Positions 1 to 6,918 of a stretch of DNA of 64,000 bases are shown piece by piece. Below the pieces are notes generated by a model, which was given only the letters and a program-made list of their open reading frames with translations, was not told the origin of the DNA and did no database searches. Within the stretch, counting starts at the first letter, position 1; the number at the start of each line of letters is the position of its first letter. Location: positions 39,030 to 103,029 of the IMG/VR virus record IMGVR_UViG_3300047557_001098. One strand, 5' to 3'. The DNA comes from a virus. The translations under genes were made by a program, and so were the position numbers.

Positions 1-595
1 CAAACTTCTCTGGATGTTGACGTTCACCAAACACATTCATTGTATGTGTAATAAAAATAGGTAGCTTGTATGTGTTTTCATATGCTACACAAAATTCTTC
101 GGCAGCAGCTTTGGATGCAGAATAAGGATTGGTTGAGTTGTAACGATCACGTTCTGCATATGCAACACCATTAGGTGCAATGCCAAAAATCTCATCAGTT
201 GAAAAGTAAATCATTCTTTCAAGATTCTTTAGCTTACGTGCGAAATTTAAAACATTCACTGTGCCTACAGTGTTGTCCATCAAAAATTCCATAGGGTAAG
301 TAATTGATCTATCAACATGTGATGATGCAGCCAAATGAAGAATGATATTGACATCACCAATAAGATTTTGTGTAAGGTCTTGTATCTCAGACTTTAAATC
401 GTGCCAGACAATCTTAACTCTTTTACGAACATCAGGTGGGTATCTATGAACTACATCATGTAAACGATTTAAATTACCAGAATAATCTAATCGATCAAGT
501 GATACGATTGTCCAATCTGTTTTTTGTAAAAACAAATCAATGATATGATGGCCGATAAAACCAGCACCACCTGTAATAAGAACACGCTTTGACAT
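1..595 (-). CDS. dTDP-glucose 4,6-dehydratase-like SDR enzyme, C-terminus beyond window
   Basis: This is the N-terminal 198 residues of an extended short-chain dehydrogenase that acts on nucleotide sugars. Visible motifs are the NAD-binding GGAGFIG (residues 9-15), the catalytic STDE (132-135) and YSASK (Tyr158, Lys162). The Thr-Asp-Glu triad points to the 4,6-dehydratase branch (RmlB-like) rather than a plain epimerase. Full members are about 320-350 residues, so roughly 40% lies beyond base 1. The product would be a deoxysugar precursor, which fits the neighbouring oxygenase and glycan-like gene. The exact sugar substrate cannot be read from the fragment. Confidence 0.85.
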   Translation of the reverse strand, partial: MSKRVLITGGAGFIGHHIIDLFLQKTDWTIVSLDRLDYSGNLNRLHDVVHRYPPDVRKRVKIVWHDLKSEIQDLTQNLIGDVNIILHLAASSHVDRSITYPMEFLMDNTVGTVNVLNFARKLKNLERMIYFSTDEIFGIAPNGVAYAERDRYNSTNPYSASKAAAEEFCVAYENTYKLPIFITHTMNVFGERQHPEKF

Positions 596-609
596 TATAT
601 ACCTTTCAA

Positions 610-1401
610 TTATTTCTCTGAATGTTTTGTATTGTACACTGATGCTGATTGTGACACGGATGCTCTTTTCTTGATAAGTTCTTTTATCGACTCATCATTT
701 TTTTGTTCTTCTCTAGGAGCAAACAATGCACGACCACGCTCTTCAGTTATAGCAGGGGCAGCACAAAGATAATAGGCAGCTATAGACTTGCGAACAACTC
801 CTAATGGACATTCTATACTATTTGGAAGCCCATGCCAAGAGTTTTGTGTTGTATCAAAAACAATTGCCCTATTGAATTTGTTTTCTATTGTGTGAACTTT
901 TTGTAGAGGTTCCTTTTGTACTTCATCGTGTGACCAAAGTTCTAGTCCACCTTTCCATGCTGACTGCCAATCTTTGGTAAGATAAACAATAATATTAAGT
1001 TTGCGTTGAAGATTTAGTTTGGGATGAACATTATAGTCTAAGTGTATGTTATTATTGCCACCACGTGTATGCATGTGCCAACCACCGCCATTAAGGCCTG
1101 GGTCAGAAACTAAGTCATCTCTATCAACTAGATGAGATAGTCTCTCCACAAAATTACGTGAATTTAAAAAACTAAATGCTCTATATGTTGTTGGTGGAAA
1201 ACGATCCCAACGATTCATTGTTTTTTTAATTTCCAATGGGCTGTGGTGATCGTTCAACGAAGAGTCGTAGAAGTCTGGAAACTCTTCAGAAATTTTATCT
1301 GCTACTTCAGGTATAAAAAAATTGTCAATCACAACATGATTAAAAGGTATTGATGATTGAAAACTTTCTTTTATTTCATACCAATTCAACTCTCGTATCA
1401 T
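610..1401 (-). CDS. 2-oxoglutarate/Fe(II)-dependent oxygenase
   Basis: The protein has 263 residues and the double-stranded beta-helix signature of 2OG-Fe(II) oxygenases: HLD (His120, Asp122), a distal metal His189 in SWHGLP, and Arg204 in RKS to hold 2-oxoglutarate. Such enzymes hydroxylate proteins, sugars or small molecules, and they are common in aquatic T4-like phages with unknown targets. I chose the ATG at 1401 because it follows an AGGAAAAT ribosome site. An in-frame ATG at 1413 would add four residues and lengthen the overlap with the upstream gene. It lies between a sugar dehydratase and a possible glycan gene, so a sugar or virion-surface substrate is a guess. Confidence 0.8.
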   Translation of the reverse strand: MIRELNWYEIKESFQSSIPFNHVVIDNFFIPEVADKISEEFPDFYDSSLNDHHSPLEIKKTMNRWDRFPPTTYRAFSFLNSRNFVERLSHLVDRDDLVSDPGLNGGGWHMHTRGGNNNIHLDYNVHPKLNLQRKLNIIVYLTKDWQSAWKGGLELWSHDEVQKEPLQKVHTIENKFNRAIVFDTTQNSWHGLPNSIECPLGVVRKSIAAYYLCAAPAITEERGRALFAPREEQKNDESIKELIKKRASVSQSASVYNTKHSEK

Positions 1402-2164
1402 AATTTTCCTCATGATTTTTCAACATCATTTCATAATGTTCTTTTCTTTGGTTATACAAATCAAGATATAAAGAGTAGTTGCTACCAAATAATCGTTCGT
1501 AACTTTCGTTTTCAAATGGAAATTTTTTAATCTTTATATGTCTATTGCAAATACTGTGTATACTAAACAACCTCTCTATTACAAAACTAAAATTTGGAAG
1601 CATAGCGCCATTGTATAATCTTTTCTTTTCATACATAAATTCTTTGAGTTCTTCATCATTCTCAATCAAATTTAAACAATGATCTATAAAACTGATGTAG
1701 CTTTTCCAAAACTTTTTGTTTCCTACATGATAGTTGCATGTAGCAAAATCATCAGGATGATACAGTAGTTCTCTCAGATCAAAATTCAAACCCATTTTAG
1801 GTAGCAATTTGTTACCAAAATCTATCATTCCAGGATGCCATATGTCACCTTGAACCCATAGATTCATATGAGTTGAAGCAACATCTAAGAATGGATCAAG
1901 ATGATATACATCATAGCCTGGATTGGCTAGTATCCATTCTTTAAATTCCTTCATTTCAAGTTTAGTTTTATCGTACCATCTCCATGAGAGTAAACCCCAA
2001 TGATCATCTTCATTCTTTGCATGAATCTCATATAGATTTTTTACAAAAGGATATTCTCTTAGTTCTGGTGTTAAATTTGCTGTATTGTCGTAAGGAACAC
2101 AAACTGAATCCAAGTGTTTCATTTGTGCTTTTTCGTAATACGCTTGATATAAAAAAAGATTCAT
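1376..2164 (-). CDS. hypothetical protein, possibly glycan/LPS-biosynthesis related
   Basis: The protein has 262 residues and no signal peptide or membrane segment. It is rich in aromatic residues, with blocks such as LTPELREYPFVKNLYE near residue 31, WGLLSWRWYDKT near 56 and NPGYDVYHLDPF near 81. From memory these resemble uncharacterised proteins found beside glycosyltransferases in bacterial polysaccharide loci, but I cannot name a family. The start is coupled to the upstream stop as TGATG, and the 3' end overlaps the oxygenase gene. The sugar-nucleotide dehydratase two genes downstream supports a carbohydrate role, which remains inference. Confidence 0.5.
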   Translation of the reverse strand: MNLFLYQAYYEKAQMKHLDSVCVPYDNTANLTPELREYPFVKNLYEIHAKNEDDHWGLLSWRWYDKTKLEMKEFKEWILANPGYDVYHLDPFLDVASTHMNLWVQGDIWHPGMIDFGNKLLPKMGLNFDLRELLYHPDDFATCNYHVGNKKFWKSYISFIDHCLNLIENDEELKEFMYEKKRLYNGAMLPNFSFVIERLFSIHSICNRHIKIKKFPFENESYERLFGSNYSLYLDLYNQRKEHYEMMLKNHEENYDTRVELV

Positions 2165-2574
2165 CAGTGTAATTTTTTAGTGTTGGTGTCTTTTAAAAAT
2201 TCTATTAGCTGCTCAGGCAATTCGTTTACTTCTTCTTCCTCTTCTTGCTCGTCTAATAAACTGTCAAGTATTTTATCTGAGTCTGCCATCTCTTCTAATG
2301 TACGCTCAACAAGTTTATCATAGTATCTTATCATTGCTTCTTTTGGTTCAATAACTGTGACGATATCGGAAGAATATATTAGGGCAGAGTTTTCTTTGAT
2401 CAATTCAACTGGCAGCCATGGCATCATCATCATAACAGTTTGGCCTGTGGGCATACGACGAAACACTAAACGCATCGGATCATTGAGTTGTATCTGTTCT
2501 GAATCTTCCTGCTCAAACATAGAAGCCATAATATCTTCACCAGTCTGCATTCTTATAAGTTTTACGTTATGCAT
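2164..2574 (-). CDS. small conserved phage protein with possible Sm-like fold
   Basis: The protein has 136 residues. The N-terminal part (VKLIRMQTGEDIMASM, then LNDPMRLVFRRM and a run of four Met before PWLP) has alternating hydrophobic strands and the 'TGE..I' opening typical of small Sm/LSm-like beta barrels. The C-terminal 50 residues are highly acidic, with a run of five Glu, and probably disordered. Similar small proteins occur near recombination genes in aquatic T4-like phages. Its ATG overlaps the uvsW stop by 8 bases (ATGCATAA), so translation is probably coupled. The Sm-like assignment is inferred from pattern only, and no function is claimed. Confidence 0.55.
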   Translation of the reverse strand: MHNVKLIRMQTGEDIMASMFEQEDSEQIQLNDPMRLVFRRMPTGQTVMMMMPWLPVELIKENSALIYSSDIVTVIEPKEAMIRYYDKLVERTLEEMADSDKILDSLLDEQEEEEEVNELPEQLIEFLKDTNTKKLH

Positions 2575-4048
2575 TCTTGACCTCTATATTGTAGAATTTG
2601 TATTTAAACTTTTCGTCATCGTATATTTTAACACGTTCTTGCAAGTGTTGCAACGTATAGTTGACATGTTTACCTATACGGAAATCATCTGCTATGTCAT
2701 AAAGAACTGCTTCGGTTTTGTTATCACCAATTCGCAAACCTCTACCGATTGATTGTAGATTACGTACCCTAGACTTAGATGGTGATGCAAAGACAACATT
2801 GTGGAGATTACGAATGTTAATACCAGTGCTGAATGTACCATAAGAAGCAACAATAATCGCATCATTTTGCTTCTCTGTTATCTCACGAACTTGTTCACGG
2901 ACTTCAACATCTGTTCCACCATACACAAAAAAAACATGCCTATTACCAGCCTTTTCTTCAATGAGTTTGTGGAGATGTTTACCATGTTTTTCTACCAAAT
3001 TAAATAATATAAGTGAGTTGCCCTCTAATGACAACGCCAGATTACGAATGAATTCATTTCTTGCTTTACTACTGACTATGTAGTCTATCTCGGTTTGATA
3101 GTCCCAGCCTCTAGATAGTTTACATACTTCTTCTGAATATTTCAATACCAAACACTTGATACGAAAGTCTGCCAGTTGTTTGTTTTCAATCAGCTTGGCT
3201 GTGGTAGTAGATTGATATAACGGTCCAAACAAACCTTCCAATACCAGCTTATGTGTTTGTGTACCATCAATTGTACCTGTGCAACCTATTCTATACTTTG
3301 CATTCTTCAGACCAGTCATGATGGTAGTCAATGACTTTGCTTTGAACTGATGTGCTTCATCACCTAAAACAAAATCAAACTGCTCAAAGTATTCTGGTGG
3401 ATTTTTGTAGATAGATTGCCACGTGGTAATGGTTAGAAATTTATTTGTATGCTTGTCTTTTCCCGAATACTGTCGATGGGCATTGTTTGCGGCATCGTAG
3501 CCATATGATACAAAATCAGCATACATTTGCTCAACAAGAGAAGTTGTAGGAACAATTAGTAATCCTTTCTTATAACCTTTGTGTTGTAAGTATCTTAGTA
3601 TAAGATATTGTATTAAAGACTTGCCTGAGCCTGTGGGTGACAACAATAACATTCGCCTGTTTCGAACGGCAAATAAGAAGGCTTTGTATTGATATTCTCT
3701 AATGCCATCTGTTATAATGCTTTTGTCCAGATAAAGTTGCTGTAGAAACTCATTAGCCTCTATTGCTGAGAAACTCTCTGTGTTGTTTACTGGTGAATCA
3801 ACTTCAAGTTTATAACCCCGTTCTTCACAAAACTTTTCAATGTAAGGTACAAGACCATGATAGATTGTGTAAGATCGAAGATCAGCAAGTCTTATCTTAC
3901 CGTCCCAAAGTTTATTCTTGTACGCAGGCATGAACTGATAACCTGGTACGAAGAATGTAAAGTAGTCAGCAAGTTCTTGTGCAATACTTTTTTCACAATC
4001 AAACTTAATGAAGGCTTCATTTTGTTTGTAAAGAACAAGGTCAGTCAT
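2567..4048 (-). CDS. uvsW: UvsW-like RNA/DNA and DNA helicase
   Basis: The protein has 493 residues, close to T4 UvsW at 503. The N-terminal accessory domain (about 1-110) includes the conserved KNKLWDGKIRL block. The SF2 core has Walker A SPTGSGKS (137-144), a TTTW-type motif near 208, DEAH (230-233) and an arginine-finger motif QSIGRGLRIGD near 435. UvsW unwinds R-loops and branched DNA, supporting recombination-dependent replication and the shutdown of origin replication. It sits in one cluster with uvsY. Start and stop overlap the neighbours by 8 bases each (ATGACTGA, ATGCATAA). Confidence 0.95.
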   Translation of the reverse strand: MTDLVLYKQNEAFIKFDCEKSIAQELADYFTFFVPGYQFMPAYKNKLWDGKIRLADLRSYTIYHGLVPYIEKFCEERGYKLEVDSPVNNTESFSAIEANEFLQQLYLDKSIITDGIREYQYKAFLFAVRNRRMLLLSPTGSGKSLIQYLILRYLQHKGYKKGLLIVPTTSLVEQMYADFVSYGYDAANNAHRQYSGKDKHTNKFLTITTWQSIYKNPPEYFEQFDFVLGDEAHQFKAKSLTTIMTGLKNAKYRIGCTGTIDGTQTHKLVLEGLFGPLYQSTTTAKLIENKQLADFRIKCLVLKYSEEVCKLSRGWDYQTEIDYIVSSKARNEFIRNLALSLEGNSLILFNLVEKHGKHLHKLIEEKAGNRHVFFVYGGTDVEVREQVREITEKQNDAIIVASYGTFSTGINIRNLHNVVFASPSKSRVRNLQSIGRGLRIGDNKTEAVLYDIADDFRIGKHVNYTLQHLQERVKIYDDEKFKYKFYNIEVKNA

Positions 4049-4466
4049 TTACCACTTCTTCCCAAGTGCTGTCACCTTTCTTTCGAACAGCAACTATAAA
4101 TTCAAGATGATCTGGTGTACCAGAACTCCACTCATGAGGACCCAACATCATCATTTGATTTTTTTCTTTGTATTTGTTATTATAGATATAGTATACTCTT
4201 GTAAACAAAGGACTGAAAGTACACTCAGTAGAATGAACGATGTGTGTAACATCTAATCGACGCATTAAAGATTCGGCTTGTTCTTTAAGAACATTGACCT
4301 GTTCCATAATACGTTCATACTCTTGTTTAGCATGAAGCTTTGCAACGTTTAAACTTCTATCTTTTTCTTCTTTGACTGCAACAGGAGCAAAGACGGGTGC
4401 ACCAACTTCCATTGGATACTCTTTACTGTGATGCTCAATTAAATCTTTACTTGGATCGATTCTCAT
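4041..4466 (-). CDS. DUF2452-family protein between uvsY and uvsW
   Basis: The protein has 141 residues when started at 4466, where ATG overlaps the uvsY stop as TAATG. An upstream in-frame ATG at 4493 lies inside uvsY and is less likely. The order GAPVFAPV, a central helix with NVLKEQAESLMRRLDV, TFSPLFTRVYYIY, LGPHEWSS and finally TWEEV matches the DUF2452 pattern as I recall it from Bacteroidetes proteins. The function is unknown. Its invariant position between two recombination genes and its translational coupling to both suggest a role in DNA repair or replication. Confidence 0.7.
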   Translation of the reverse strand: MRIDPSKDLIEHHSKEYPMEVGAPVFAPVAVKEEKDRSLNVAKLHAKQEYERIMEQVNVLKEQAESLMRRLDVTHIVHSTECTFSPLFTRVYYIYNNKYKEKNQMMMLGPHEWSSGTPDHLEFIVAVRKKGDSTWEEVVND

Positions 4467-4900
4467 TAAACACCTTGTATAAATTTTTCCCAATCAATGA
4501 AGGAACGTAGTTCCCATGTTCTATTGTTTAACTCTTTTAATATTGCTTGACAAACTTCCACAACTTCATCGTGCAACATTTTACGTGCAAGATATTTGTT
4601 GATATCTTCATCTGATTCTAAGTATGTATTGATCTCTGATTTGAGAGTATAAGGAAATGGTTGCCACCCATATTTTGCTAGATCATCTTCATCTAATCTA
4701 CCTGTATAGTATTCCCATTTTAACTTACGCCATTTGTTGTATTGAAATTCTGCTTCACGTGCTAACATACGATGTGACGATAGAATATTCAAATATTTGG
4801 AATGTAATTTTGGAATGTCGATCAGTGCCTTACCTGGTTCGGTGCGGTCAATATTAGAATCGGCAGTCCACATCTGTAATACTTCATCAAGTTTGTTCAT
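4466..4900 (-). CDS. uvsY: UvsY-like recombination mediator
   Basis: The protein has 144 residues (T4 UvsY is 137). It is charged and helical, with the family's recognisable KWRKLKWEYYTGRL block (56-69), a YLESDEDINKYL segment and a C-terminal NNRTWELRSFIDWEKF. UvsY forms a hexamer that loads UvsX recombinase onto gp32-coated single-stranded DNA. It is the first gene of a coupled uvsY-DUF2452-uvsW run. The ATG follows a strong AGGAGG site and a probable extended -10 promoter in the 30-base gap, as expected for a gene expressed earlier than the late structural genes. Confidence 0.88.
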   Translation of the reverse strand: MNKLDEVLQMWTADSNIDRTEPGKALIDIPKLHSKYLNILSSHRMLAREAEFQYNKWRKLKWEYYTGRLDEDDLAKYGWQPFPYTLKSEINTYLESDEDINKYLARKMLHDEVVEVCQAILKELNNRTWELRSFIDWEKFIQGV

Positions 4901-4918
4901 ATTATACCTCCTATTAGG

Positions 4919-4927
4919 AGTATATCA
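4919..4927 (-). promoter_or_regulatory. uvsY: putative sigma70 extended -10 promoter for uvsY
   Basis: The minus strand reads TGATATACT, which matches TGnTATAAT at all but one base. It lies 19 bases before the uvsY ATG. No good -35 hexamer is visible, as is usual for extended -10 promoters. Between it and the ATG, CTCC and GGAG can pair around a 5-base loop and partly cover the AGGAGG ribosome site. Confidence 0.5.
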
Positions 4928-4930
4928 CAT

Positions 4931-5470
4931 TTAGAATAATTTTTCTACGTTGTAATAGGTAAACCTAAACGTAGCGTCTGCCGTAACAATTGTGTCTGGT
5001 GTGTCGGTTGAAGATACGACAAAACCAGATAGTGAGATTGGAAATAAATCTTTGAAATTAAATCGATAATATGGTTTATTTGATGCCGATAAAAGTGTTA
5101 CCGCAGCATCAGAATATTGAGGAGATTTTGAGAGAGTCGCTGAATTGAACTGAGATAATTTACTCAGATTTTGATACTCTTCATACTCGGTAGGGAATGT
5201 AAGAGCACGTAGCCAATCGTGTATTTCTAACCATGACAACATCTCAGCATCAACAATAAAGGTAATGTTAAGCACATCATAAATTGCCTTTTCACCTGGT
5301 GCATACAATTCAACAAATGGATTTTGTACCGGAATCTCAGAAGTAGAAATGCCAGGTAATGAAATGGTCTGACAAAAGTATTGTAGATTGGGCGCACGTG
5401 AAAAGTTCAGCGTGAACTTATTCGGCTGTAAACTATTTGGATTAATTGGATTTCTATTTAAGGCTGTCAT
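4931..5470 (-). CDS. gp19-like tail tube-fold structural protein (paralogue)
   Basis: The protein has 179 residues. It has the layout of T4 tail tube-fold proteins: an N-terminal strand (NKFTLNFSRAPNLQYFCQ), SLPGIS near residue 40, IVDAEMLSWLEIHDWL near 90, then KDLFPISLSG and a final TFRFTYYNVEKLF. It differs clearly from the main tube protein at 12093-12638. It could be an inner-tail, tube-cap or terminator component. The gene stands between gene 23 and uvsY, where some aquatic T4-like phages carry a gene 3-type tail completion gene. The ATG at 5470 is used because a longer frame starting with GTG at 5527 reads through a terminator and a late promoter. Confidence 0.7.
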   Translation of the reverse strand: MTALNRNPINPNSLQPNKFTLNFSRAPNLQYFCQTISLPGISTSEIPVQNPFVELYAPGEKAIYDVLNITFIVDAEMLSWLEIHDWLRALTFPTEYEEYQNLSKLSQFNSATLSKSPQYSDAAVTLLSASNKPYYRFNFKDLFPISLSGFVVSSTDTPDTIVTADATFRFTYYNVEKLF

Positions 5471-5475
5471 ATCTC

Positions 5476-5483
5476 TATTTATA
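5476..5483 (-). promoter_or_regulatory. late promoter TATAAATA (perfect)
   Basis: The minus strand carries an exact match to the T4 late -10 element TATAAATA, recognised by gp55-programmed polymerase. It lies just after the gene 23 terminator and only 5 bases before the ATG of the tube-fold gene. The transcript would have almost no leader, so either initiation is unusual or the start codon differs. Confidence 0.75.
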
Positions 5484-5488
5484 TACGT

Positions 5489-5517
5489 AAAAAAAGAGGC
5501 ACCCGAAGGTGCCTCTC
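5489..5517 (-). terminator. rho-independent terminator after gene 23
   Basis: A 9-bp GC-rich stem (AGAGGCACC pairing with GGTGCCTCT; TTCG tetraloop on the minus strand) is followed on the minus strand by seven T residues. It lies 28 bases past the gene 23 stop codon and directly before the next late promoter. Confidence 0.93.
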
Positions 5518-5545
5518 TAAATCCCACTCTACGGTGGTTATTTAA

Positions 5546-6889
5546 TTACATCAGGTTTGCAATACGGAAACCACGGTAGTAGTTGTTTGACTGAGATGTC
5601 AAAGCACCAAGACCTTGATCTGTACCTTCTGCAAATGGATTTGCTACTAGACCGTAACGAGTCTTGAAGCCGATCTTTGGCTGGAAAGTACCAGTGTCAA
5701 CTGCACGAACCATTTGTAGAGGAACGTATGGGCAGTAGAACATACCAGCATCGTATGCGTTTGTACCCTTGTAACCTACAACCGCAAACTCAGATGTTGA
5801 GCCTGTTGGGAAGTATGGATCGATGTAGACTTTGATACGACCGAAGATTGTACCAGCAAATGTATTACCTGTATCGTCAACTGTCAGTGATACTTGACCT
5901 GCAAGTGCTGAGTTGTAGTCAAGAATACCAGCCATTGCAAGAGCAGATGCTACGTCTGAAGAACAGATAACGATGTTACCTTTACCACGACGAGTTGTCT
6001 TAGCAATTTGGTTTGCTTCACGCTCAATCTGGAATGCCAGACCTTTAATCTTTTCAACCATCCAACGACCGTTTGAATCTGTGTCTAGGTTAAATGCACC
6101 TTTGGTTGTTGTACCTGCTTGGCAACCTGGCTTAGCAATCTTGTAGATTGTACGGATAACTTCACGGTTGATTTCAGCAAGAATTTCAGCGGACAGAATG
6201 TTAGCCAGTTCTGTTTCTGCGTCAAGACCATGAACTGCTTTCAAGTCTTGTGCAAGTTCCATTGAGTATTCTGCTTTCAGAGCACGTGTACGTGCTGTTA
6301 CAGTAACTTTCTCAATTGAGAATGCCATCTCTTGGAATGTGTTACCAGCAGCGCCATCACCTAGTGCTTCAGCAGAACCAGTTGACATTGCACCAGTAGG
6401 AGCAGCGTTACCTGTAAACAGATAATCTGTTGTGTTACCAGAAATGCTCATTGAAGAAGCAACGATGGCGCCGTTAGCACCAGAGAATGCTGTGTTAGCT
6501 TCGTTGTAGAATGCTTCTGTACCGCCTTGTGATGAGTATTTTGTACGCATCGCAAAAATCAGACCTGTAGGACCTGTCATTGGCTGAACGCCGCAAACGT
6601 CATACGCAATCAGATTAGGTAATGAACGACGAACTAAGCTGATTAGAATTGGGTCGAAACCAGCAACAGGACCAGCAGCAGCAGCACCGCCACCGAAACC
6701 ACCTGTACCAGCAAAGTTAGTTGGTGAACCTGTTTCTTGTAGAATACCAGATTCTTTGATCATTTCTTGAGCTTGATTCTCAAGAATAACTGCTGTTACC
6801 GCTTTACGGTATGGGTCAGCAATCTTAGGCATATCTGGATGATCCAGAACGCTTTCCCATTTGCTTTGTAGATTTTCAGACAAATACAT
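5546..6889 (-). CDS. 23: major capsid protein gp23
   Basis: The protein has 447 residues, the usual size in aquatic T4-like phages (T4 itself has 521). Hallmarks include SLVRRSLPNLIAYDVCGVQPMTGPTG split over residues 84-110, the AMRTKY stretch and a C-terminal KTRYGLVANPF. It forms the HK97-fold hexamer lattice of the prohead. The first 50 residues carry candidate gp21 cleavage sites of the (I/L)xE type: ILE 35-37, IKE 44-46 and LQE 50-52, with LQE just before a Gly/Ala-rich linker being the likeliest mature N-terminus. Its own promoter, a strong AGGAGA site and a strong terminator flank it. No gp24 vertex gene follows. Confidence 0.97.
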   Translation of the reverse strand: MYLSENLQSKWESVLDHPDMPKIADPYRKAVTAVILENQAQEMIKESGILQETGSPTNFAGTGGFGGGAAAAGPVAGFDPILISLVRRSLPNLIAYDVCGVQPMTGPTGLIFAMRTKYSSQGGTEAFYNEANTAFSGANGAIVASSMSISGNTTDYLFTGNAAPTGAMSTGSAEALGDGAAGNTFQEMAFSIEKVTVTARTRALKAEYSMELAQDLKAVHGLDAETELANILSAEILAEINREVIRTIYKIAKPGCQAGTTTKGAFNLDTDSNGRWMVEKIKGLAFQIEREANQIAKTTRRGKGNIVICSSDVASALAMAGILDYNSALAGQVSLTVDDTGNTFAGTIFGRIKVYIDPYFPTGSTSEFAVVGYKGTNAYDAGMFYCPYVPLQMVRAVDTGTFQPKIGFKTRYGLVANPFAEGTDQGLGALTSQSNNYYRGFRIANLM

Positions 6890-6910
6890 CTTTGTATCTC
6901 CTTTTGTTTT

Positions 6911-6918
6911 TATTTAAA
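6911..6918 (-). promoter_or_regulatory. 23: late promoter TTTAAATA for gene 23
   Basis: The minus strand reads TTTAAATA, one mismatch from the T4 late element. It includes the TAA stop of gene 22 and gives a leader of about 16 bases containing AAAAGGAGATA before the gene 23 ATG. The identical element sits in the same position relative to the upstream stop codon before gene 19. Confidence 0.6.

Noticed and set aside
4467-4493. Upstream ATG start for the DUF2452 gene
   Set aside because: It would overlap uvsY by 28 bases, while the ATG at 4466 forms a TAATG junction, matching the coupling style of neighbouring genes.
4901-4906. TATAAT hexamer directly before the uvsY ATG
   Set aside because: As a -10 box it would place the transcript start inside the coding region. 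The extended -10 at 4919-4927 leaves room for the AGGAGG site and is preferred.
5471-5527. GTG-initiated N-terminal extension of the tube-fold protein
   Set aside because: It would translate the gene 23 terminator hairpin and the late promoter, has no ribosome site, and the extension does not look like the tube fold.
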